A DNA stretch of 18,940 nt from Thermomucor indicae-seudaticae (Eukaryota; Mucoromycota; Mucoromycetes; Mucorales; Lichtheimiaceae), in NCBI GenBank assembly GCA_000787465.1, contig JSYX01000041.1, positions 1 through 18,940 of the forward strand, written 5' to 3'. Below the pieces are notes generated by a model, which had not been told where the DNA came from, did not search any database, and was given only the letters and a program-made list of their open reading frames with translations. Position numbers and translations under genes: made by a program. Below are positions 1-10,359 of this stretch, one piece after another; the stretch's first letter is position 1; the number at the start of each line of letters is the position of its first letter.

Positions 1-264
1 AATTTAGGGAAAAATAGAATCAGTTTTTCCCGTAGTGAAACTTCAAGGCATCGTCAAAGATACTAGGCCCGTATTAAAGTCTCCAAGCAGTATCTCTCAT
101 TGCCTGCTCGCATCGTGGACAACGCAGTTTGCTTCTGTCGTACTCTGACATACTTCATATATAACGACCTATACCATAATCATTGTAACACGCACATACA
201 CATCTACAACATATAAATCCAAAAAGCGAGTGAACAAATACAAAAACAAAAATACTAGTTCTAT
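1..264. other. AT-rich intergenic sequence, no gene seen
   Basis: No convincing open frame, RNA gene or repeat is visible here. The stretch is A/T-rich with short A runs. It would hold the 3' untranslated region of the small minus-strand gene that ends at 265. Confidence 0.5.
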
Positions 265-519
265 TTAGACGTCTGGATGCCAACGACCTTTTCCTTCTTC
301 CCTTTTCCTCTCAGTTGCAGTCCGTTCCGCATCGATGAGTCCCCTCTCTTTAACACGCTCAACACTGGTGCCTTTCCTTTTCACAAGCTTTCCACCAGAC
401 AATATCGTCTGATCCGTCTTTCCCCTTCCTCCTCTCACTCTACGCTTTCTGCCTCCCGCTGGTGTCGCTCTTGGCGCTTTGCCATACCCCACGAAGCTCG
501 TACGATATGGTGGCGGCAT
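265..519 (-). CDS. Small basic hypothetical protein (84 aa)
   Basis: Single open frame on the minus strand with an ATG at 519 and a TAA at 265-267. The product is strongly basic. The N-terminus reads MPPPYRTSFVGYGKAPR, then comes a Gly/Arg/Lys-rich patch around residues 20-33 (GGRKRRVRGGRGK), and a charged Lys/Glu/Arg helix-like second half ends in GRWHPDV. Such composition suits a nucleic-acid or ribosome/nucleolus-associated protein, but I recognise no domain. It lies downstream of the Rpn5 gene in the same orientation, with about 250 bp between them. The frame continues a few codons upstream of the ATG before a stop, so an upstream exon is possible, but I found no clear acceptor. The opposite strand also has a pyrimidine-rich open frame (277-573), which I treat as its shadow. 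Confidence 0.4.
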   Translation of the reverse strand: MPPPYRTSFVGYGKAPRATPAGGRKRRVRGGRGKTDQTILSGGKLVKRKGTSVERVKERGLIDAERTATERKREEGKGRWHPDV

Positions 520-772
520 CTCCTCCAGAAAGTGCCGACGCGACTCAAGTTACGTCATATCTTCACTGAATGAAATATCTCTTTGTCGGACCACTACTTT
601 GTTCGAACGCCCATTGCTTCAAACGTTGATTCTAACATCAAACAAAAACAAATAACGGGGAGTCAAATAACGAGGAGTTCCCTATGTCTCGCCAAGAGTC
701 AAGACGACAAGGAAAGCAATGTTGTCATCAAACCAAGATATATTTAGCAGCTGTGGATACGAAGTTGCAAAT

Positions 773-2709
773 TTACATAACCTTAGCGATGCTGTGAACC
801 ATTTCCTTCGGAGACGAACGAAATCAGCTCTTGTGCACAATGCCATCTTTTGAGGGAAACTTACCTCTTTCGAAATAAGATGGCAAGTTTTTTCCACCAG
901 ATTAAGCAAAGCATTAATGTCACTCGACCAGTCGTTCAATACCTGATTAGCATCCTTCTTGGCTTGGAAAGACACGATACCTGCTGGCCGATCAATACGC
1001 GCGTAAATTGTTTTTGAGACAACCAGTTTGGATAAAAACTCCTCCGTGTCCTAGACTCTTCCATTAGCTACGTTTCTAAAACACGGATTTCGAAAATAGT
1101 ACCCGTTCGTTTAAGTCAAGAAGCTGCATCAGGCGCTTGATCGTCACACGCGTATAGTACTTGGCGACTACTCGAATATTGTGCTCGATCACGCGATGAT
1201 GGAGCTCTTGCCATCTTTTTGCGCCTTCATCCGTTGATCTGTTGAAAACGTCTGTCTGTCGGAGTGTCTCGCCATATAGTTCTTCAATTTGCGACCAACG
1301 CATCAGTTCTGCAGTGACAAAGCACTTTGTCAGCTCGCTAAGCAACATTTAACTTAATTTCAACAGAAGTTTTGGACACAGTTACAGCGAAACTTACTGG
1401 TATATGGGAATTTGTGAAAGGTTCGAATCTTCATAGATTCGATGGAGTAAGTCTGACTGCTCGTTGTCGTACGGTGCCAAAATTATAAACAGGACAGCTT
1501 GTTGCAATACCTTTACAGCATTAAGTCGACATGCCATACGGTAATGCACCACTATGCCTTACATGTTTCCATTTTGCTTCATCTTGCTTCACGGATTCTG
1601 TGTCGTAGATGTGCTTATAGAATTTGTGGACGTTCAAGTATTGCTGTTCGTGCAAAGCATGTTGGATCATCAACTCGTAGTAACGAAGTTTGAGATCCTA
1701 TGTGTCAAGTCAGCATCAGAAATACACCTTTGTGACGGAATATTAAGCTTACCTCATTTTCCTTGTCTTGGAAGAATTTCGTATTAATCTTTTTTGATAT
1801 GATTTGGGTCCGGACATAGTCATGTTTGGCTAAGCACAGTCGCATTTGCTCCAAAATGAAATCTGTTTTCTCGCGCTTCTCCATAGATCCAAAGGTTTCT
1901 ACCTGCGGTCCACTTATTACTTCGTCCAAGTTATAATTTTTAAAGTTTGAACCATTACCTGGAGTTCTTGAAGAATATCGGCAGCTTCAGTGATTTTGCC
2001 TTCTTGTTCTTTAATTTGTGCCAGTATCCGCGTAACGCGTGCACGCTCGACTTCCACGTAGATCTAAAAGAGCGAAATACAGTTATCCCTGCTCTCTCCC
2101 AAATATGTCAAGACGTCGATAATGATACCTTGCCCTCGGTCACCGTTCGCAGAGTATCGATCAATTCTAGTTTAGCTTCCATATTCGGCGTCAAGTCCAA
2201 GTACGAGAATGCTTCCTGAACCATCTTCGTCGTTGCCTGCCCCCTCCGTTCGTTAATACATCTCGGTTCCCGTGAACGACCACAACCCGCTGTGTGCACT
2301 ACTTACCGCTTTCAGCTGACCATGCTTCTTTGAAAGGAGCACAATTTGCTCGTTTAAGAGTTTCCAATCGTTAACTTCGCGGCAAAGTCTGATGACTTGA
2401 ACGAGAATTCGCCCGGTTGAATTGGCATCAGCAGCCTAAGAGAGCCGAGAAAATATTCGAAAAGCAAATCCAACAGAAGAGAGTTCCAACCTTACGTTTC
2501 TAGCTTGCTTTTCCAGCGCCATTAACTTGTCCAGAGCTTCATGGAGCTTTCCTTGCTATTGGCGAACGCAGGCGTTTAGAACTGATGCTGTAGCAGGAAA
2601 CCTAACCTTGGCTTCAATTTACTTTGGCGAGTGCCTCTGTTTCTGGCAAAAGAGCATCGACTTGAGGACTAAAGTCCTTTTCCATTTTTTCGAGTTTTCC
2701 ATCCGACAT
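773..2709 (-). CDS. RPN5: 26S proteasome regulatory subunit Rpn5 (PSMD12), 11 exons
   Basis: Rpn5 is a PCI-domain scaffold subunit of the 19S lid of the 26S proteasome; relatives also sit in the COP9 signalosome. The spliced product is 446 aa, close to the yeast and human proteins (about 445-456). Exons on the minus strand: 2709-2623, 2555-2496, 2435-2307, 2236-2129, 2063-1959, 1902-1753, 1697-1563, 1510-1398, 1337-1103, 1050-865, 805-773. All ten introns are GT..AG, 52-70 nt, and every junction keeps phase. Recognisable segments are the N-terminal [15 protein letters not shown], the helical-repeat part (for example [18 protein letters not shown]), the PCI region ([14 protein letters not shown], then the winged helix to [12 protein letters not shown]) and the typical last exon [10 protein letters not shown]. 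The last exon codes only 10 residues. The start is the only ATG that gives the conserved N-terminus. Confidence 0.95.
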
Positions 2710-2768
2710 GGTGTTAATCTCTGCTGTTGTAAGTGTAAAGACTGGCCACTGGACGCGCGTCCCCTCTG

Positions 2769-3193
2769 TCAGTCAGGCAAATGTGACTTCAATACCCGAC
2801 GCTCTGTACAAAACGACGCAGATATGCGTGTTGTCGTCTGACCACAAGACTGAGAAACGTCGGCCAAGGGGACACGTAGAAGCCCACGCTGTATATATCT
2901 CGACGCTACCTTGTCGAAGCACATCCGTGCGGCCCAATAGTTGCTAAGCAGCATCTTGACTTGTGGATAGTCACTACCGTCCGCCTCGCAGACGAAATAT
3001 GTGCCAGCGCGTGTGCCAGTGGATCCTTCGAGGATGGTTATGCCATTGAAGAAAGATCTGCTAGAGCTGCACCTTAAAGCAATGTTTACGGGAACAACGC
3101 TTCCTTCACTTTTGCACAGAATGACCCGCAATCTTGTCGTCCTCCTCTTCCACCACAAGGTCGCAGCAAAATCGCGAACCCAAAATGCTTCGT
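2769..3193 (-). other. Open frame without a clear start, possibly a gene relic
   Basis: An open minus-strand frame of about 140 codons fills most of the gap between the glycosyltransferase gene and Rpn5. It runs from a TGA near 3193 to a TGA at 2769. No ATG lies in its first 50 or so codons; the earliest plausible residues read NEAFWVRDFAATLWWKRR. It contains a Ser/Arg patch and a stretch KMLLSNYWAARMCFDK. I recognise no family. Its length exceeds what is typical by chance, but the absence of a start, of flanking splice sites I trust, and of conserved motifs leaves three options: an exon of an unrecognised gene, a decayed coding sequence, or chance. The same stretch must also carry the Rpn5 promoter. 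Confidence 0.25.
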
Positions 3194-3332
3194 TTCAATG
3201 AATCGTTATATTGTCATTGACGTTCGATGTTGACCGTGTCTAAGCAATCGCCGATCCCAGGCAAAATTGATATTACATACAAATTGGGCATCTAGGACAT
3301 TATTATACAATTCTTTTCTCTTTATATGCATA

Positions 3333-5477
3333 TCAGCCGTAATACCGTGCAAGTTGATCTTCGATGCGATCCCAATCGCCACGCCGGATCACCGGCCGAC
3401 GATAAGGCGCGACTGCATACCGAGACACAGGCAGCGGATCTTGCCCTTTCCAGTACTCGCTAATGAACCGGCCCACACATTGCCCCCGAGAGCTCATATG
3501 CTGACTGTTGACGCTGATCCCTTTCTTCAGTCCAAAATCGATGAGCGGCTGGCTGGGCATCACAGCCGTGGAGCTCGCGTTCGTGAGTCCGGATACCATC
3601 ATTGCAAACGCAATGTCCTCGCAGTTTAACATGTCGTCAATCGTACGATGCAGTCCGGCATCCATCAAACTAATATGTAATGCCAGAAACAGCCATGAGT
3701 ATCCCGGATATTCGTCGGCGTAGATGATGATCTTACCAGGTATAAGCATATAGATATTGCGTCCGGACAAACATGCTCTTGGTCAAAATCATGCTATACT
3801 CTCCGCGATTGGCTATCTTGTAGTCGCCTTCTTGAGTGTTTTGGTTGTAATGATGAATGCGTGGGAAATGGCCAACAACACTATCTTTACGAGACTGCCA
3901 GACCTGTGTGCGGTTGAGTGATCAGAATTCAGGAAACGAAAACCCTAAAGTGTGCGCGACACTGAGATGATTTACCTCGAACGCAAATTCAAGGTCTTTC
4001 AAGTCAACGAAAATATCGTCATCAAGGATGTACACAGCCTCCGTCCGAATACCCGGCACTGGGTTGAACCGGTTGTTCAGGGAATCAAACGCTTGCTCCA
4101 GAACCGTCACTCTGTTGTCCAGACTCAGCGACGCAGGCACAGGCAAGGCCGGATTGTGCCATGTGATATAGATGTGGTGCACCTTGGGCGACTGCAGCAG
4201 ATGTCGCAGTAGCAAAGTCAAGTGTTCGATCCGTTCTGGGTTGTAAGTGCTTAGTAACACTGAAAACTGATCGGGCACGTCTTGGATCACGTGCGGATCG
4301 GAGTTCTCGCACAAAGATCGACGTCTTTCCCGATTGGCCCAATCTTTGTCTGGATAACAGATTAAAACTTGAATCGTCGATCTTTCTTTGCTTTGGCGCA
4401 CAAACACATACCCCAAGATGACAATTCCATGAGCTCATCGTGCGTCTGCCGCCATGCATAAAACGATCGTGGGTCATAAAATTCTTGCCAGTCTGCCTTG
4501 CGGTACTGATGAAAATCCCATGGCTTCATCGGTCCCTCAAAGATATGCACTTCCTATCCCACATTTAGTTGGCAATGCCAAGAAGTTCCATTTTTTTGCC
4601 GTTCAGCCGAACCTCTCCAAGTCGTAAAGGCAAGGGATGATCCCAGGAGGTGAAAAAGTGCTGCTGTAGAAAATCCGCTACAGACGCACCGCCAGCAGGC
4701 GTCTTCAGGAACTTGTGCACCAGAGTTGTCGAGGGCTCCAAGACAAACAGGTCTGGTAGAAAGTGATCGTCGGCTGTTTTTTCTGCCTTGGATGCAGATG
4801 AAACGGGAAACTGGAAAAGATGATCGACATTCTTTTTATGGGTCCAATGTGTAACCATGAGCTCCCCTTCACTTGTCAAGTAAAACAGACTTGCCTTTTT
4901 AAACAATACGCTGGGAGAAAAATAAATGATCTTGTCAAAGGTATTCAATGTCCAAAGGTGCATGACAAGGGACGCTGGATCGTCTATCCTAGTCGTTGCT
5001 TCCGGTACCTGGAAGTGTCGTCTATATATCAAATTTTTTTTTCAAAACGTTCTTCGTTTACCTGTATCAACTGCACATTCTTCAGTTGGCTCATGATAGC
5101 GTCATACAAAGAAGACATTGATGTCCCGTTGCTCGGTAAAATAACCAGAACATTCGCTTTGGTACTAGCCGTCGTTGTGAGTGAATAGAGCGAGACAAGG
5201 ATGGCGTCAATCTACATAATATTGTCCGTTATGTAAACGTTGCTGTCGTCCACTTTTTCATGGATGATGGACTGACTGTTGATGGATCAGTAACCACGGT
5301 TGCAAAGGCACAGCGACTCATATCCGACAGTTGGTTGCCGTGCATGTACAAATCAGACGCCTGTCGGTGTACGAGAATGGGTCCAAGTACGTGATTTGTC
5401 GAATAGATCGTTATAGTGAACAGGGAACACAGTAGCAGCACCACTGAGAGGATTTGGAGAAGCCTCTGATTCACCAT
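3333..5477 (-). CDS. Type II membrane glycosyltransferase: degenerate GT8-like domain fused to GT64 domain, 7 exons
   Basis: The spliced product is 588 aa. Exons: 5477-5277, 5211-5062, 5008-4613, 4553-4412, 4349-3976, 3903-3737, 3669-3333. Introns are 53-72 nt GT..AG, two with weak donors (GTCAGT, GTTCGG). Residues 5-28 form a single hydrophobic segment after a short basic N-terminus, a Golgi-type signal anchor. Residues 50-265 resemble GT8 (glycogenin-like): CAFATVVTDPSTIDAILVSL, FDKIIYFSPSVLF and VHIFEGPMKPWDF, the last matching the HFxGxxKPW block. The usual DxD is replaced by SPS, so this half is probably non-catalytic. Residues 320-530 are GT64 (the exostosin C-terminal transferase family): FSVLLSTYNPERIEHL, the metal motif ILDDDIF at 404-410, YSMILTKSMF, and NCEDIAFAMMV at 492-502. 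GT64 enzymes transfer HexNAc or uronic-type sugars from UDP donors in the ER/Golgi. The acceptor here is unknown; cell-wall or secreted glycan is an inference. Confidence 0.85.
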
Positions 5478-5689
5478 CGTATCTAGACGGGAAAGGAAAG
5501 GAGAGAGAGTAAATTCGATAGTTTCCTAGACCATTTTATACGAGAAATCATTACATTAAAAGGGGAGATATAAGGGCGGATAAATGTAAGAAGGAAATAG
5601 AAAGAAATAAAAGAGGTGATACCCTTCGGGAATAATAATAAGATAATGTACAACAACAACCAGACGTGCGATGTGATTCGGTCGGTGGA

Positions 5690-8600
5690 TTAAACCGAGA
5701 ACGGTAATTTCAATGGAACTCTGCCAATCATGGACCTGAGCATCTTGACCCACTCCTCACTCTCGTGCGCGTGGTCACTGACGCAATCCAGATGGAACTC
5801 GGGAAACGTTATCCGGAAGAATCCTCGGCCCGTTTCTTCCACAATCGTGTCCTCTTGGAAGTAGCGACTATCTGGCAGATCTTCTAATGTAATCACGACT
5901 TGGTCCGAGGCCGCGGTCAGTCGGATAGCGTCCGCAATGTCGTATTGACTCAGTGGTTTCCACGACGTTGTCTCCTTGGATTCATAACCGATCAATTGGC
6001 TACCAATCAGACGACAGTATTGCCTCTCCCACAACTATAAGAAAGTTATCACCCATCCTTTTCCTTGTGATCTGGCATCCGACTTGCCTTGGATCCTTTC
6101 TGCCGCATTGCTAGATATCCACTATGCCAACACGTCTCATGCCACTGGCGGATTCGGAGGGCTAGATCGCATTCTCGTAGGCTCCTAGGAATCGACTAAC
6201 AGCCCCGTATTTTCTTTTTAGAGCGTCAATATTTATAAAACAAGGAGACGGACAACTTACCAGTGATGGATCAGACACTGGCAAATACAGCATCTCAACG
6301 TTCAAATTGCCGACGACTTTCAGCACATCATCATCGCCGCCAAACTGCTGTTGCCGCTGCCGTTCCCGTGCGGATCGCGCGTACCACGAGTTAAAGCAAT
6401 CAAAGTTGGCCTTGTACGTCTTTTGATAGCACGCTTCCATCATATGTTGCAGAGCAAATCTTGACTGCCCGATCGCGCCGTCCTCTGGATGCACATAGCC
6501 TGGCAGAGTCTCACGCTGCTTGCGGATCGACGTGAACCACCGGCTGATGCCTGTTTTGGGACGAACGTGGACATCCGGTCGCACATGCAGCGCTACCGTG
6601 ACAATCATATCCGGATGCGTGTCAATGATGCACTCATACGCGAACGATACCCTCTGGCTCAGTACTTCGTATTTCGACATGTACTCGTACTGGCCGTCGC
6701 TTACAACACAACGAACGTACGTCGTGATCTTTGGCAATGGCAGCAACAGGTCTTCAGCACTGTTCACACGCACGTAAAGCTTGCCGTGTGCCGGATTACT
6801 CATCATAGCTGTAGCGGATGACAGCGGTCGACTCGGGCTAACGTCCGCAATGGGCAGTTGCAGCTTCACACTCGAAGGTCGATACTCCAGAAAATCGCGG
6901 TAGGCTTCATTGTCAAATGTGGCAAGAGCCTGTTCCTGAAGATTATTGCTTTCTGGACGTAATCTGTGAGAAATGTACTGGGAGGTTGTCACCGACACAC
7001 TGCCAAATTTCTCGTCCGGCTTCATCAGTATCTGCGAAGGCTCTGCGGGTACAGCGTCTTTCTCGTCGTGCTGCTCGCTCAAAGTCTGCTTCTTGACTTC
7101 GGGCGACGGCCATGTGTCCATGCTTTCGGCGCCTGCAGAGCCTCTCTGGGGAGGACTGAAAGAAGCAGACGGCGCACGAGACTCTACAGACGTTTCATCG
7201 CCCGATTTGTTGCCTTCGGCCTGCTTAGCGTCAACAGATCGAGACTGACGAAGCGAATTATCGTGAATAAGCGAATCAATAACACTGTCCTCGTCGTCGT
7301 CGAAACGCGCTGAAAAACGTGTGTCAGGTTTATAATGAATCATCTCCTCAGGTCCTTCTTCTTCTCCACATGTATTATTTTCCTCTGTTTCCTTCTCATG
7401 GCTGTCTACCTGAGACAGCTGCACTACTGGGGAAGGAGCATCCGGCAAGACTTGTCTAGATAACATTGACTGCCGAGCAGTAGTACTAGTAGTAGTTGTT
7501 GTCGGTAGGTTTGGCACAGGCGGGATTCCATCGCGGCTATTGCGAGGTTTTGCTTTGAGGGACAATCGACCGTCTGCGCCTTCGGTCCAGTCCTCATAGC
7601 TATCGAACCACTGTTCACCGTCAGAATCGCTATGTAGACTCTTGCGGTTTTCTTTCTTCGAGGCCACGGATCCACGGTTCAGCACATTGCCCCAGGAGTT
7701 CACGCCCACAGACCAGTGCGATCGCTGACTCCCACTCCAGCGACGTGCTTCTTCCGCATCGGCACTCACAAACCGCCGAGACAATCGCTGTTTTTCCTTT
7801 TCAATATCCCGCGCCTTCGTTACATCCTCTTCATCCTCCTCGTCGTCGTCTTTATCATCGTCCTGCTCCTTGTCCACATCATCCTTGTCGTCCGCAACTG
7901 GTTCTTTATCCATATCTGGTCCTTGTTCTCTTTTCAAACCTTGTTCCTCCTTATCCTGATCTCGCCCCTTGCTGGTTTGATCTTCTTTGTCCACATCCTG
8001 GCCTTTATCATCGTCCTTGTCCACACTCCGCTTTTTGTCTTTTTCTTCTGGAGTCTGCTCCTCCTGGCACACGATCACAGGCTGTTCTTTTTTTTGAGCC
8101 GATAAATTCTCGCTTCCGCCCTTTTCGGAGTCAGCCGTCTGTATTGGCTGCTTGGTCATGTCGTTCTCGGGTATTTTGCTGCTGGTATCCTGTGCAGGTG
8201 TGACGGTAACAGGCGGTAAGGGTGATGCTGAGCGAGACGGCAAAGGCGACGTTGAGCGCGAAGGCGTAGGCGACGCACCACGAGAGGGAGAAGGGGCTCT
8301 AGACGTACTGACAGCGGGCTCAGCCTGACGAAAGACGCTGGTCGACACATAAGACTTGTTCTTTAGCGAGTTGATCACTTTTGAATTCCTTCGGATCTCC
8401 GGATCGCCGCCTGCAGAATCAGGACTAAGCAGATTCGCTGCTTTCCCAGAAGGCACGGCAAGACGGTTGGCTGAAGAAGAAGACTGCTGTTGTTGCTCGA
8501 ACTTCTTCAAAAGCGGATTATTCTTCACTGGCGATCTTTTGGCGAGCAATGCAAAGTCTTGGTGGTGCCGTTGTCCTTGTGGCCGAACATCGTCTGGAGC

Positions 8601-9317
8601 GTTCTTACTGTTATTATTGTTATTAGCATCCTCTTGTTGTTGCTTCGCTGGCGATTCGGCTAGCGCACGCAGCTGCTGGAACCTGTCTGGTGACGAATAT
8701 TTCGGGCGTTGTTGCTTGCCGGATGGCTTTTTGCTGTTGTCCTTTTTCGTCTGCTGACTGATGACATCTTTTGGCTGGAAGCCCAGATCGTTGGCGACAG
8801 TATCAAGAGCGCCCTGCTGAATCAGCTGCTGTGATGCCTGGGTGTGACCTAGAAAGTATGCAAGATGCAGCGTCTTGTTATGACACGATCCCCAAGCGTA
8901 TGTATTCAGGTCTTCGGGTCGTGATTGCTGTAACAAAATGATTATTCAGAAACGCATGCCAGGAGCAAACATGTCAATATCTCTCCGCCTTGCCTTTATC
9001 AAGTACGACAACAGCTTCGATCTCTTTTGCTGTGCTACAGTTAAGGGTAACGTCTCTTCGTCTTCGGTTTCGAGGTGATCCAAGAGTGTGTAAGGAATGG
9101 CGGCTAGGTTGCCTAATGTCGAACCCAGGAGCTGATATCGCTCGAGTTGCGCAATCAAATGACCATAATCAGTCTCAAGACGAGTGCTGTTTGCATCCAG
9201 CGGCGTCCATAACAATTCCGGATTCGTTTCGTACAGAGCACGCACGCGATCCAGATCGACATTGACCACGGCCCTTGTCCATTCCGCCACCAGCGGAGAA
9301 ACGGGCACGTTGTCCAT
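5690..9317 (-). CDS. Bud4/anillin-like protein: ankyrin-like N-terminus, disordered middle, C2-like and PH domains, 4 exons
   Basis: The spliced product is 1147 aa. Exons: 9317-8994, 8927-6261, 6195-6088, 6034-5690. Introns 1 (8928-8993) and 3 (6035-6087) begin GCAAGG and GCAAGT, i.e. they are GC-AG introns; intron 2 is GT-AG. About residues 120-155 read like an ankyrin repeat (NKTLHLAYFLGHTQASQQLI). Residues 160-820 look disordered, with Gln/Asn runs, a Ser-Pro repeat block near 315-350 (SPSRGASPTPSRSTSP) and a long Lys/Asp/Glu-rich block near 385-490. From about 820 the chain is conserved: KLYVRVNSAEDLLLPLP begins a C2-like/anillin-homology region, and WHETCWHSGYLAMRQKGSK, LWERQYCRLIG and ESEEWVKML form a C-terminal PH domain. 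This matches fungal Bud4/anillin-type cortical proteins that bind septins and membrane lipids at septation or bud sites; the septin role here is inferred. The start ATG has a good context (GCCATGG). Confidence 0.8.
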
Positions 9318-9580
9318 GGCAACGTAACAAGGCAAAGGAGTGGAGAGAAGAGAGTGATACTACTTGCGAACAGCAAGGGCGAAAAAGAGAAAATATTGGG
9401 AGAACCACGTTTTCACTCTATGGTAACCACCAGGAGCAAGGTCTTTTACTCCATTTGGGTATCTGCACACCTCCGCTTGCTACACAAAACAAGTTGTACC
9501 TCTTCCATCTCGTTTGTAATTCAAAGATCTTTTTTACTATGTCCATCCAAGCAACATATGTACACAAAATAGCGTCGCTC

Positions 9581-10359
9581 CTACACAAGAACTCTGTCAT
9601 ACTTTATACCATTCAATACGCCACCAGCAAGCGCCTGCTTCACGTTCTTTCCGAAGCCGGCCCGGTTCAATCTGAGATCCTCGGCCGCCTCTGCAGAAAA
9701 ATCGTTATCAACTCCATTCTGCAAAATCGGGGGGGGGGGTTGTTCCGCTCCGGTTGCCTTACCTTTGTTCAACGGATCGTCCGCATTCGGTTCCAAAAAT
9801 AAGTATTGCAGACCAACAAGAACAGAGTGTAGCGACAGCACTGGCTTCCAGTCCTCCCTCAGGATATTAAGACAGATGTTGCCTTCTAGGTCGATATTCG
9901 GGTGATAGATCTATAGACATGCGTCAATGGAACGCTCGAGTTGTAGTCCACGTAAATACCTTTTGCGTGCAGTGGACTTTGGGTGGCTCATGCGGGTAAT
10001 TGTTGTTGATATTGAAAGTGAATAGGAAACGTCCTCCTTTGTAAAGACCTAATGACTTTCTTTCAGTCAGACTCTCTCTCTCCCGGGGGAGACATGCCCG
10101 CATCGTATCACCTTCATCGGGCTGGATCGTCACGTTAAAGTTGAGAATGTCGGCGGGATCAGGGAAATCAAGTTTGATAGTAGGAGGAATCTCTAATTCA
10201 GCGAGATCTGTTGGATTGTCGGTCAGCCCGAGTTCCATTGGCTGCGCATCTCCAATGGGAATTCACACCTTTTTGTACACGGATTTGAGCTGCGCTTGTC
10301 TTTGGCTTCTTCTTTTCAGCAGCAGCCTCTTTGGCTTTCATACTCCAGATTTTGATCAT
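9581..10359 (-). CDS. UBC12: NEDD8-conjugating enzyme Ubc12 (UBE2M type), 5 exons
   Basis: An E2 enzyme that accepts NEDD8/Rub1 from the Uba3 E1 and passes it to cullins, which activates SCF-type ubiquitin ligases. The spliced product is 177 aa (human UBE2M is 183). Exons: 10359-10269, 10207-10112, 10048-9960, 9910-9763, 9690-9581. The N-terminal extension [20 protein letters not shown] is the Ubc12 docking peptide for the NEDD8 E1, then [40 protein letters not shown] and the E2 core HPN motif (residues 95-97), with the catalytic Cys105 in [15 protein letters not shown]. The end, [15 protein letters not shown], is also typical. Intron 2 (63 nt) and intron 4 (72 nt) are multiples of three without in-frame stops. 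Intron 4 carries an 11-G run (C in the sense strand). The first intron was placed by conservation of [11 protein letters not shown] (61 nt, acceptor after CAACAG). Confidence 0.93.

Noticed and set aside
277..573. 98-codon plus-strand frame
   Set aside because: It has a pyrimidine-rich, Ser/Pro/Phe/Arg composition typical of the complement of a purine-rich gene; the minus-strand basic protein is more natural.
3732..3768. 37-nt intron in the GT64 gene (GTCCGG..GTAAG)
   Set aside because: It keeps phase but is too short and deletes conserved sequence. The 67-nt GT..AG intron 3670-3736 with a strong GTAAGA donor gives the expected QYLYAYTCLMDAGLH join.
7716..8757. Long plus-strand frames opposite the Bud4-like exon 2
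   Set aside because: They are antisense shadows of low-complexity acidic and Ser/Pro/Gln-rich codons and give unnatural Leu/Phe/Pro/Cys-rich sequences.
9275..9802. 175-codon plus-strand frame across the UBC12 3' end
   Set aside because: It overlaps well-supported UBC12 exons on the other strand, lacks recognisable motifs and runs through the poly-G tract.
10250..10268. 19-nt micro-intron in UBC12
   Set aside because: It would keep phase, but the 61-nt intron 10208-10268 has a good branch site (GCTGAC) and acceptor and gives the family-typical [11 protein letters not shown].
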